Below are positions 24,333 to 34,912 of a stretch of 64,000 nt of DNA, piece after piece (position 1 is the stretch's first letter; each line of letters begins with the position of its first letter). The notes under the pieces were generated by a model that saw only the letters and a program-made list of their open reading frames with translations, was not told where the DNA came from and made no database searches. Location: the NCBI RefSeq assembly GCF_003576645.1, contig NC_044929.1:22465477-22529476 (forward strand), in the 5' to 3' direction. A program made the translations under genes and the position numbers. The DNA is from Ipomoea triloba. Taxonomy: Eukaryota > Streptophyta > Magnoliopsida > Solanales > Convolvulaceae.

Positions 24333-26111
24333 ATGGAGGCGAATGCAACCATGGAAGAAACGCAGGAGAGCAACACTAATCTCGTCATGGACGATCAAGA
24401 GAGAGTTTTTGAACACACGTTTGACGACACACCATGGAAAAAAGTGCGAACGACTAACATGGATGGTATGTATCGCTACTTTATGCCTTAAAATTTTATT
24501 GTTCATGGAATAGAACCCACAAGCAAGTTTGTGTGAAACAACGAAACATTATATTCATTGCATACGTAGAAAAAGCGTGACCATAGTTATGTGCCGATTG
24601 TGGGTATAATGTGTGCCGTCGTGATTAAATTTGTGTGCCAACATGCTACGATATGTGTGCCATGTATGATATAAACGGGAGAAAAAATTATTACGAACAA
24701 AATATACACTCGGTTAGATTAATAATAATTTTTAAGTCAATCACACTGTAATTCAGTATTCAATACGGTAACCTAAATGTGGAATTGGAATTTTAAATTA
24801 ATAAATTGCAAATATGCGGCCAGTTTAAATAGATGATTATTAGTTAACGGATCGTAGTAGTAGTAGTTCTGGGCCAATTTTGGGTATATTGTGTGCCGTT
24901 GTACATGATGGAAGTTTTGTGCCAACATATATGCTATATTGTGTGTGCCATGTATGCTATATTAGAGGGACAAATAACATAAGTATAGAATATATACATG
25001 GTTATATTAATAATAAATGTGTAACTCAATCACATTGTAATTCATTATACGAGATAGAAAACGAAATATGGAATTAGCATTGTTGATTTGTAATTTGCAA
25101 ACGGACATAGTTTTGGTTTTTTTGGTGCCAATATAATTTTTGTGAAATATGGAATTAGCATTTTTTTTTTATGAATGTTATAGCACTTATAAATATAAGA
25201 ATGATGGGAATACAATACAGTACATGAATATTAATAAAAAAGTTAAAATAATGACTTGCTACAGTTTTTAATTTGTATGACTTTACGGCTACTCCTTTTG
25301 TGTTCTAAAAAAAAAAGTAGTATGAATGGCGAATTATTGATATTCTATGTTGGGTGCCATACTATGATATAATGTGTGCCATATGTGAATAAAATGTGTG
25401 CTAGACGGACAGGAGACCAATGGCGTAGGGTCCGATGTTGAAGCCTGTCAAGTCCTTGACGACGAATTTATACCTGACTGTGACGACACAATAAAACCAT
25501 ACCTCGGACAACGATTTGAAACAATAGACGAAGGTGTACAGTTTTACAAACGATATGCAATCGAGATAGGTTTCGATGTAAGATGTAGCACAATGAAAAA
25601 GAACCGAGAGGGAGATGTAGGAGTAAAGTATATGCTTTGTTCCAGAGAAGGGCATGCAATGAACAGAAATGAAGGGACCAAACCCAAAAGTGAAGACACC
25701 ACACAAAATATAAAGACACGTCGACGCGTCTCAAACCGGGTGGGGTGTAAGGCAAGGTGTGCTCTTAGGCGTCAAAAAGATGGTTATTATGCAGTGAAAG
25801 TATTTCAAGAAATACACAATCACCGTTTATGCTCAAAACTGGCAAGACCCTTCCTAAAGATAAACCGTAAGTTGGATGGCAACGCCCTAGAAGCCAAACT
25901 GTGGAATGAGTTCTACACCTTCATGGAACTATCAAAGGGGAACATAACAGCGATGCAAGAAATGTTAAACTTCTTGCAAGACCACAAAGGTAAAATATTG
26001 AAGAGCAGAGGAAAGACACAGCATAAAAGTAGCAACACTAAGTTATTAGAGACATTTTACGACACACAGACAACCACAGGCATAACAGTCAAACCACCAC
26101 AAATATCATGA
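24333..26111 (+). CDS. FAR1-related protein lacking the transposase and SWIM domains
   Basis: Two exons, 24333-24465 and 25405-26111, are joined in phase 1 and give 279 residues. Residues about 80-185 are the FAR1 DNA-binding domain: FETIDEGVQFYKRYAIEIGF, LCSREGHA, NRVGCKARCA and the closing EIHNHRLC, which together supply a WRKY-GCM1-type zinc site. FAR1/FHY3 proteins derive from Mutator-like transposases and act as transcription factors. Intact members continue into a MULE transposase and a SWIM finger, and both are missing. Instead the frame passes quickly to a tail (TTTGITVKPPQIS) that resembles the sequence normally near the C-terminus. It then stops, one base out of frame with the rest of that tail at 26108-26293. 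So this is an internally deleted copy. Short FAR1-domain-only proteins (FRFs) exist in plants, so a functional product is possible. Confidence 0.7.
24585..25150 (+). repeat. Imperfect repeats in the FAR1-related intron
   Basis: Two diverged copies (about 24585-24790 and 24870-25080) share GTGTGCCGT, TGTGTGCCATGTATG, CAATCACA(C/T)TGTAATTCA and a terminal TATGGAATTAGCA-like block. A third fragment repeats GAAATATGGAATTAGCATT at about 25143. The GTGTGCC motif recurs just before exon 2 and appears inverted (GGCACACAACCCAG) near 26801. Confidence 0.6.
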
Positions 26112-26293
26112 ACAAAGGAAGTGGAAAGCGATTAAAGAGTGCACGCGAAAAAGTAATAGAGAAGAAACAAGAAGACGAACGCAGGTGCCATACTTGTGAC
26201 CAACTAGTCTGGCAAGATAGTTGTAACTGTCCTCTGAAACCAAAGAAAAAAAAACCAGCAGAAAAACAAATGGAAGGCGTAGCAACGAAATAA
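26108..26293 (+). pseudogene. Out-of-frame C-terminal tail of the FAR1-related gene
   Basis: The frame reads NKGSGKRLKSAREKVIEKK, then a Cys-rich CHTCDQLVWQDSCNCPLK, then a stop. This is the conserved tail of FAR1-related proteins (KGSGKRLKS plus a C-x2-C...C zinc-knuckle-like end). It overlaps the stop of the preceding frame as ATGA, so a one-base shift separates it from TVKPPQIS. No phase-compatible intron joins the two. Confidence 0.65.
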
Positions 26294-27463
26294 AAAATGT
26301 AATGTTACATTCAAAAGATAGTTCATTTCGAATTCCAGCAACAATTACATTTATAAATTTTCTTATATTCTTTTCTTTTTTTTTTTTTTTGCACCTAAAA
26401 ATCGACTAGATTATTTATGCAAAGATCAAGAGTTTGCCTTAAAAAATTTGAGAAGATGAGTTTTGTAAATGCACAGCATCGTACATGCACAAGAAAATAC
26501 AAACACACACTCCCCCCAATTAAAGAGTCAATGTGTGTGTAAGGAACGCACTATACCGAAAAGTGCACACAATTAAAGTAATATGGTTAATAAGAATAAA
26601 ATTGTGACTCAAATAAACAAATGCAACAAATAAAGTATTTACCCACAGTTGAAATACTAATACATTTACCCACGTATAAATTAGTTCATTTCAAAACAAT
26701 CTCAATCTTAACATGAATTACGAAAGGAGATTATGGATTAAACAAAATCCAGACACCGAGCACACAGTGGTGAGTAGAAAGGCATACACCAGACCCCTAG
26801 AAGGCACACAACCCAGAACACTTGGTCACATTAAATAACATAACGTCGTCGTTAAATTGTAGGCACCTCTTTGGATGAGACAACTTTCCTCGTTGAATTG
26901 TAGGCTAAGGCTGCTCCATACCAAATGTCAAGGATCGAACTCTTGACCTTTGGTTAAGAATAGATAATGACATTATTTGTTATACAAGTATAAAAAGTAT
27001 AATAATTATGTGTATTCGTTATTAATTATAACTTTTAGTTCAGTAATAAATACTTGATTCTAACAAAACTCAAATTTAAAAAATTCTCCCTATTAAAATT
27101 GTTTTAGAATAGATTCTTTCTTTACACTTAAACACATATGTCAATTGACACGACCTAAAATCAAGAATAGATATGATAGCCCCTTTAATTTGGCATCCAA
27201 TATAATATTAATAGATGAGGTTTTTTGAAGTCCTTTACCGCAGTGGGAAGCAAAAGACATATCCTTTACGTAGCTTAGCTACTTGTGGGAATAATTGCAA
27301 TTTCATTCCATAACGTCTATCTATCTTTTTTATATTATGAGGTCAACCTTCAAAAAGCATACTTTAATTTAATTTCAATTCATTAGCTTTATTTATGCCA
27401 TCCATAACTTCTTGTCATGTCCAAATCTTTTTTTTTTTATTGGATGACGAGAGAAACTCGTCA
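26294..27463. other. Intergenic region with a degenerate SINE-like segment
   Basis: AT-rich. Read on the minus strand, 26860-26960 contains AAGAGTTCGATCCTTG, a good match to a tRNA-type B box, suggesting an old SINE. No gene. Confidence 0.35.
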
Positions 27464-27464
27464 T

Positions 27465-27891
27465 TACGGTATGCGCATAATAGGTAACTTCACTGTCAAT
27501 ACGGTATGCGCATAATAGGTAACTTCACTGTCAATGAGGTTGAAACTGTTTGTATACGCGAAACTCTTAGTTTGTTGAAAGAAACGGGCATGGGAGATGT
27601 TGATGTTGAGATAGACAATCAGTTGGTTTATTATGCTTTATGTTTGGAGTCTTTTAATTCTGCTTTTGGTTTTATTGTTGACGATATTAAGGACACAACG
27701 TTCATGATAAATGGTGTTGACTTCCGTTTTGTTAAACGATCTGCGAATTGTGTTGCCACATTGTTGCTCGAGAAGCCGTTTCTCTATGTCAGGTTGCGGG
27801 GAGTGGTTTAACACTCCGCCTCGTTATCTTGTTGATTATATTGTCTTTCTTCAGATTTAATACATTAAGTTTATCTTCTCAAAAAAAAAAA
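27465..27891 (+). mobile_element. LINE RNase H-like relic (RVT_3 domain fragment)
   Basis: From about 27506 the frame reads VNEVETVCIRETLSLLKETG, then VDVEIDNQLV, FVKRSANCVATLL and a stop at 27809-27811. This is the RNase H-like (RVT_3) domain at the end of plant LINE polyproteins or derived single-domain genes. Catalytic residues of the first half are missing, so it is 5'-truncated. A poly(A) at 27881-27891 ends the unit. A 35-base tandem duplication (27465-27499, 27500-27534) sits at the 5' junction. Confidence 0.65.
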
Positions 27892-28562
27892 TTGTAGTGA
27901 TTTTAGGTAAAAGTTCTAAGCTCAATCATCAATCTTTAAGATTTACCAAAACATCCATTATTGTATTAAAGCATGATGAAGGTTCAAGATAAGTTTACAA
28001 CGTGAAAACAATGGAGTACATACGTAGTAATGTTTGCATAGGTTTTTTTTTTTTCTTTTTTTCTTTTTTTCTTCTTGAAATAATGTTTACATAGGTATAG
28101 TCAAATAAAGAAAGACATAATATAATCCTCGAAGATCACATTGAAGCTAGGAAACCAAACCAAAAAAAAAAAAAGTAGAAATAAATCCAAAAGATGTGAT
28201 AAATGGTTATTAGAGCATGATTCTCTATTAAAATGTCATGAGTTCATTTATTGCCAATACTTTATCAGTAAATCAAGCCGCATAGAATTTTCTTAATGTG
28301 ATATACTTCTCTTATGTAGACTATTACACGGATTCTTACACATCCCGTATAGTAACTGCAGATTTTCTCATCATTATTAAATTAAAAAAAAATAAATAAT
28401 AAATAGAAGTTCGGTATTAACGGTATGAGAAGGTGTGAAAAGCATGCAACTAGGAATGGTGTAAAACATGGACTCCATTTCATGTGGACTGGTTGAATAT
28501 AAGAATAAAGAATACAGAATATCAAACCTCATCCTTACGTAAAGCGAAAGGGCTAATCTTAC

Positions 28563-28592
28563 CACCCCCCACCCCCCACCCCCACCCCCCCA
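28563..28592 (-). repeat. C-rich tract with G-quadruplex potential on the minus strand
   Basis: Five runs of 5 to 6 cytosines are separated by single A's. The complementary strand has at least five G-runs with one-base loops. It lies about 0.75 kb upstream of the MIR166 TATA box. Confidence 0.8.
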
Positions 28593-29308
28593 TCAAATTA
28601 ATTATATTCTGTACGATGTTGCTTTAAGTATTTATCTACTTATTATTATTAACTCACGAGTAGCAAATTACAATGCTTATAACAATAATAATTTTCAAGA
28701 AAAATTCTCTGATCTTATTACAAACAAAATAAAATATGTTTATACTCTATTTTATATATCTGATCAAGTGTATATATGATATTACTCCGTCATAAATTAT
28801 GCAACACAACTACCAGAAAGAAATTGGGGTGCTAATAAATTTACTAATATATATCTCGATGATTATACCTTCATGTTGTATGTCCCGTCAAATGTATAGG
28901 TATTACTTCGTCATAAATTATGCAACACAACAACATGATGAAGGTTGTGTGGGGTGCAGGAAGCTTACTAATCTTCTTCAATTTGTTGATAGAAAAGCTA
29001 ACAATTATTATTTCTTACTTGCACAAGAAATTTTCTGTATAGTAGATTGTGGGCAGTAACACGTGATTGAATTATGGCCAGTGTGGGAGTTACACTTTTA
29101 GACACCAAGCACGGATTCTTTAAGTTAATAGACTGATAAATCATCGTGATTTACTGATGCAGTATATGTTGGGTGAGGGTGTAGGGTATTGCGGGCAACA
29201 AGTTATTCTTTCTTTTTCGATGTACCAAAAAAATAATTATGCCAACTCCAATCTTTTAACATATTATAGATTCCTCTTTCTCTCTCTCTCATCTCTTTCT
29301 CTATGTGT

Positions 29309-29322
29309 ATATATATATATAA
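29309..29322 (+). promoter_or_regulatory. TATA box of the MIR166 gene
   Basis: TATATATATATAAGCC preceded by a CT-rich stretch (29277-29303) and followed about 30 bases later by CT-rich sequence typical of plant initiators. Transcription would start near 29345, about 80 bases before the hairpin. Confidence 0.5.
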
Positions 29323-29423
29323 GCCTTGTCCAAGAGCTAAACTCTCTTCCCTCTCCTCTCAAATCTCAAGCTAGGTGTATGTGTATGTGTGTGTATATAT
29401 GAAGTGATATATATATAAATATG

Positions 29424-29560
29424 GGTTGAGGGGAATGTTGTCTGGTTCGAAATCTTTCATGGGAATATATATAATGGATCTGAACTTGCATGCATTATAT
29501 GTTGCATCACTTCATCGTGTGAATTGAATGATTTCGGACCAGGCTTCATTCCCCTCAACT
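29424..29560 (+). ncRNA. MIR166: MIR166 precursor hairpin
   Basis: The 3' arm holds a 21-base match to canonical plant miR166 at 29534-29554 (begins TCGGACCAGG, ends TTCATTCCCC). The 5' arm holds the star strand at 29432-29452 (begins GGAATGTTGTCTGG), giving 2-base 3' overhangs. Pairing continues below the duplex (GTTGAGGGG with CCCCTCAAC) and above it (CGAAATC with GATTTCG). About 60 bases of loop separate the arms. miR166 cleaves HD-ZIP III mRNAs (PHB, PHV, REV, ATHB8, ATHB15) and sets leaf polarity, meristem and vascular pattern. The gene appears to have its own TATA promoter and stands alone, with no second miR166 hairpin seen nearby. Confidence 0.95.
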
Positions 29561-29824
29561 TCGCCGGATCCGAGACTACTAACATATACACTCACAGACA
29601 TATATATATATATATATATCCCTCCGCCGGTGAGTTCTTTCTTTGTTTTGTTTATTCGTATATTTACCTATTGGCATCGTTTTACTGGTCAATTATGTTC
29701 ATCTCTAACCTTCAAAATTTTTCTAATTTGCCCTGAAATCGGTGAATGCGCCGGTGGAGTATAAATGGATACAAGTTCAATTCTTGTCAACACTTGCTCT
29801 ATCGATCTGAACTCGTCGTCCACA

Positions 29825-29882
29825 GGTCCGATTTACCTCCACAGCGTGGTCCGATTTACCTCCACAGCGTGGTCCGATTTAC
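29825..29882 (+). repeat. 23-base tandem repeat downstream of MIR166
   Basis: GGTCCGATTTACCTCCACAG plus CGT is repeated exactly twice (29825, 29848), with a third partial copy (29871). It probably lies within the pri-miR166 transcript. Confidence 0.85.
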
Positions 29883-29989
29883 ACAAGCACGGAATTGGTT
29901 GTTGGTTGCCCCTGACAGAGTGGATGAAGCATAATTATCCTATTAGAAAGTCACAAGTTCGATTTACAAGCACTGAATTATCGTAATGC

Positions 29990-31489
29990 ACGGTAATGGT
30001 CAAAGGTTTTCTTGTGAATGTGAGTTGAGTGGGTTTTAGACAAAAGAAAAAGATTGGTACAAGATATATGAATAGAAATGCATTATAATTATTGTAGTTT
30101 CTTGATTTCCAGTTGCTTCTTGTTGTCTTTTTGTTCATAAGAGAATAGAAAAAGATACCCAACAATTGAGTTTCAGAGAGAATTGGAGTACTGTCAAAGA
30201 GGTAGGGATACATTACATTCATGTATTTGCAAATGAAGCATTAACAGTTGTCCATGTATAAAACTACAATAGTAACTTGATGTTAAATATGAATTTCTTA
30301 TTAGAGTGTTGTTCTTTGGAGGAATGAAAATATGATTTTCTTATTAGAGCGTTGTTCTTTAGAGGAATGAAAAGAGTGAACCGAGAATTTTCTTGTTTGA
30401 TATTTTATGGTGATCATTCTAAATTTAAAATAAAAAACAAAATAATTAACACTTATGTTGACCAATGATTGACTAGCGCATCAAGCATGATTTTTTCTAT
30501 AACTCACCATATAGTGAACCTCCACTTCACTTAACCTACATCTCATAGTAATGGTTACAATTTATGAATGCTGACTTTACTCAAAATTACACTCCAAAGA
30601 GCCCTCACTTGTCCTTGCCCTGAAATATTGGTGAAAGAGATTAAATAACCGAATATATTTTAAACCGTTCACATGTTCCTCAGAATATTGCACCCTCTGA
30701 GCTACGAGCTATGACTAGTAGCAAGCAAAGCGTTATTCTTCGTTGAATCAGTCAACTAATTAAGCTATGTCTCGGAGCAAAATATCCTGACTCAAAATCA
30801 TGTAGTCATGAGCATAAGCCAGTCCATATAGCCATTTTCACTTCATAGTGTGAAATGGCTCTTTAGTATGTGATAATTCCACAATGTTTTTTACTTTGCC
30901 ATCCCACAAATCATAAGAACAAAGTGGGGAAGACAAGACAGGTGTTAGACTGGACATCAAAATCACGAGGGATTGTCACAAAAAAGCTAGACCTCACAAC
31001 TTTAATGACACACACTGCACATTACATAGCCTTTAATTGAACAATAATATGGCATTTGATGAACATGATTGCTTACCAAAACAGTGATAAACTCTTGCCA
31101 ATCATTTCCACCCAACTACAAGGCTTTGGTGTCTTGAGAATCTGTGCAATGGATCACAAGGACACCCCACTTTAGACCCTTTAGTCACCATGATGGAAAA
31201 TATGGCAATATAGCCTCAACAGACCTGCACAGTTTCACAAAAACTGAAAACCCACACTTGAAAAGATGACAAAAAACACACATCCCCTCAGTTATGATGA
31301 TGTTTTCTCGTACATTTTAGGAATTTCATGCATGCTTTTCTGTGGTTCTGTCCTCATCCTCAATCCCCAGATTTCATACACACACCAGCTGCAATGAAGA
31401 TAGTTCTGCCATTTGTAAATGCAAACTGTTCTAAATTCAGTTATTAAGGCTGTCTTGAAGTAACTAGTACAGATCATAAAACAGAAATA
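29990..31489. other. Intergenic region without a recognised gene
   Basis: No coding frame with family features. A 43-base tandem duplication (TTTCTTATTAGAG(T/C)GTTGTTC) occurs at about 30296-30380. Confidence 0.4.
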
Positions 31490-31945
31490 ATTCTCTGCAT
31501 GTTTAGGCTACTAGCCAACTATGATGAATCCCGAGAAATTATTGAAATGGTCCCTCGGACTATAATTCTCTGTATGTTTTGCCTACTTGCCAATTGGTAT
31601 ACTAAGAACGCTCAGTAAATTATTGAAATGGTCCTCGACTATAATTCTCTTGATGTTTGCCAACTAGCCAATTGGTATGCTAAGAATTCCGAGTAAATTA
31701 TTGAAATGGTCCATTGATATAATGATTTCACGACTTTAGTATCCAATTTGTCTAATAATGTTCTTGACCATCAAATTTGTACCTGTTTCAGCTCTGCAGA
31801 CGAAAGTACGAAACAATACCTCTAGAGACTAGAATAAGTACAAATTCAATAATTCATAACATTATTGGACAGAGTTAGAAGTTGATAACTGAAGTGGTGA
31901 AATCACTATAGTCAAAGGACCATTTCGGTAATTTCTCTGTGGGTA
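31490..31945. repeat. Tandem triplet plus inverted arm (foldback-like element)
   Basis: Three copies of a 74-79 base unit start at 31490, 31564 and 31643 (each with ATTATTGAAATGGTCC). At about 31800-31945 the sequence reappears inverted (GGACCATTTCGGTAATTTC, and CATTATTGGACAGAG pairing with TTTGTCTAATAATG). The whole block can fold on itself, as foldback-type elements do. Confidence 0.55.
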
Positions 31946-34768
31946 ATATAGCTGCATGTTACATTGATGATTTCACAAGTTTGAGAAACATTTACTTCAA
32001 AGACAATGAATGGCATTTGCTTCAAGGGTAATGAACAAAACAATGATGAACATTTGTTACAAAGGCAATGGACACTTTAGTTGATGAATATTTAACACAG
32101 CTGTTATGGATATTCACAAACATATTTGCTCCTATAGACACTGGAAATGGGAACAACAACAAAGATGTAAGAAGACACAAAAGGGAAAAGAAAATAAATG
32201 AGACTGGATTTCAAAGGCTATGGTTAAGAAATGTTACTTTCCATCCTTGAATCCACTTAATGGATCAAAGCCTCTTGATTTAGTAAATAAATGATCATTA
32301 CTATATTACTAAATATCTCACTCTATAGCTGATGATGCCATCACAATTTGATAATAAGAATCAATTCATGGTTTGATGAATAGTTACATTAAAAAACAAC
32401 AATAAATAGGAAGCATTCACTAAATCGGGGAATCTAACAGAAAAGTTTACCGGATCTAATCAGAGCATTTTTTGATCCCAAAAGCATGCTTTCCTTGTCA
32501 GCCATGAATCTGCATATGAATCACCTGTGAAGAGAAGGCAGCAAAAATACAAATTAGGGGGACCATCTGCAGAAATTCTATCCATCCCCAAGATGATTTT
32601 ATAATTTTCAATTCAAATTCGGTAGTATTGCATTATTGGATTTATTGCAGAAGTATTTTCACCTTTAGTTCAATCATGGTCAAGTCCTAACCAAGAACAA
32701 TTGCTCATGAAACTAGGAAAGCATATGAGAACTCTTTCCCTTTTAACATAGCAAACCCACCAAACAAATCCTAGTCACGTGTATATTGGTAAAACTGTTA
32801 ATTTTAGATAATGTCAAATGACAGTGTAACATAACTGCTTCTTAAGCTTGATTTAAGAAACGTAATACAGAGAGCATGTGAAGCACTACATATATACTTC
32901 TACCATTTACTGGTAAGAATATACCAAAAAAAGATGTATGTTAGACAAGTATGAGGACAAGTTCAAAAAAAATCTTTTGCAAATCCAAATACATTTTCCG
33001 GTGTTTTATTACAGCATAATTCAATTCAAGAAATTCCATCAGGTTTCCAACTCCCTTAATGACTTAATGTGCCAGAAGTTGGGGCAATGACTCAAAAGTG
33101 TTGTAGTTTCAATGAATTAAGTATGCCAAAAATACTATTAAGAAATGCTGCTACACAACTGTCCAGTGAAATACATCTAAAGTTTCTAAACAATTCGTGC
33201 CATCATCCAAATCATATCAAGTCATCAACTAACCGCTCTACAAGCATGTATAGAACTGTGGCACAGGTTTAAAGATGGCTTCACTGAGTTATATATTTTC
33301 ATTTTTTTTTTGAAGATGAGTTATATATTTTCATAATCCCCTGCATAGTCAAAACTACTCTGTATAAGCTAATAGCTCTCTATATCTAAAAGGCCACTTA
33401 AAGTAGTGGTGCAATGACTTTAATGGTTAGTTGATGACATAAATAATCAGATCGTGTACCTAAATGGATGCCACTAAGAAAAATTTATGTGACTAGGCAT
33501 AAAAAGGAAGGCAATATATACACACTTTTTAAAGATTGCAATTATCGGCAAGCTAAGAAACTCTTAGCAAGTATAGCATACAAACTCCAAAATGAAGAAG
33601 AGCTGATCTTAGCATAACCATCATTCAGAGAATCTCTCACTGTATAAATGAGTTCCCTACATGATTACCAATTGGTTAAGAAAGATCATTTCTGCATCTG
33701 ATAAGGAAATTCAAGGAATACAGAAAGTAATTAATTTAAAGCGATACTGAAAAGAAAATCGAAAGAGCAATGATACAAATACATAAAACATTCTTCAACC
33801 ATGTAAGGCTAGTCTATTACAAATACATAAAACATTCTTTAACCATGTAAGGCTAGTCTCCTTAAGATAGACTCTCTCGAATTCATTAACAAGTTGGCTG
33901 AGAAGGGTTTGATCATTTATTTGTAAAAAACGGATGAAAATGGAGGACAGTTTAGCATAGAAAGGAATATCAAATTCCCAAACTTTAACAATTAAACATA
34001 TAGTTGTGCTCATCATTCTTCACTTGAAACTTGATTCGATCAACAAGCTCTTAAATACTGGAGTCTCTTCAATGTGTTCTTGCAACTATATAAACTCGGT
34101 TAACAATTTGACAAGCTAATGTATCATCATTAAATCAAGACCAGAACGGGGCAACAGTAAGGATATACAATGCTCATTAAAACAATTACAATCACAAAGT
34201 AATCAGGGAAATCCACCAGAAAAGCTTAACTAAAAATAAATAGATTATCCTTCACTATCAACAAACTTTGATCTTTTTTCTTCCATGAATTAGTACTTCA
34301 AATTACCTGCAAAGAGAAGGCCGCCCAACAAAGTAGCGGAAGCTAAGCAACTGCAGCACTTCACTTCTATCCCCAGGGTGAAGCTAATTTCAATTTGTAT
34401 AAGCAACTAATTGTTGAAATCTAGAATTGTAAGTACATGAAGCAAGCATTCTCCTTTAAGAGCTCATCTTTACTGGAGATATATTTGCCCCATCTCCCCT
34501 TGAAGCTCTCTCTAACTGATAAAAGCTGTGCTGCAATGACTTTGCAATAATGGTTAGGTTATCTAAAGGGAACTATGGAAGCCATTAAGAAACATTCAAG
34601 CTAATGATTTGTGCAGTAAAATGAACCAAGCTGCAAATGACTAAGATCAAATATGAATATCACTAAGAAAAGATTATTTCCTCTTGACATAATAGCATAG
34701 AAACGAAAGAAATTTGTTTGGAAGGAGGAAAATGGAGAAATGAGTAAGACATTCATCAAAGTCCTTCC

Positions 34769-34805
<37 letters not shown>

Positions 34806-34912
34806 GATGATATAGTAAAATAACAGTAAACCAACTGCAGGCAGTGAATTTACAAGCATACACCTAAGTACAAAAAGCTATCTTAGTTCACTAAAGCTTC
34901 CCTGTTTCTTCT
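31946..34912. other. Gene-free region with a diverged segmental duplication
   Basis: No protein-coding gene is supported. Phrases at 32522-32597 (AGAGAAGGCAGC, TCTATCCATCCCCAAGATGA) recur diverged at 34304-34385 (AGAGAAGGCCGC, TCTATCCCCAGGGTGA). The motif GTGCAATGACTTTAATGGTTAG near 33408 recurs as GTGCTGCAATGACTTTGCAATAATGG near 34527. A 45-base tandem duplication is at about 33774-33862 and an (AT)n run at 34772-34801. The final bases are the histone H1 3' UTR. Confidence 0.35.

Noticed and set aside
29358..29400. Tiny frame (MCMCVYI) in the MIR166 leader as a miRNA-encoded peptide
   Set aside because: Seven codons of simple-sequence TGTATG. There is no evidence beyond being the first AUG.
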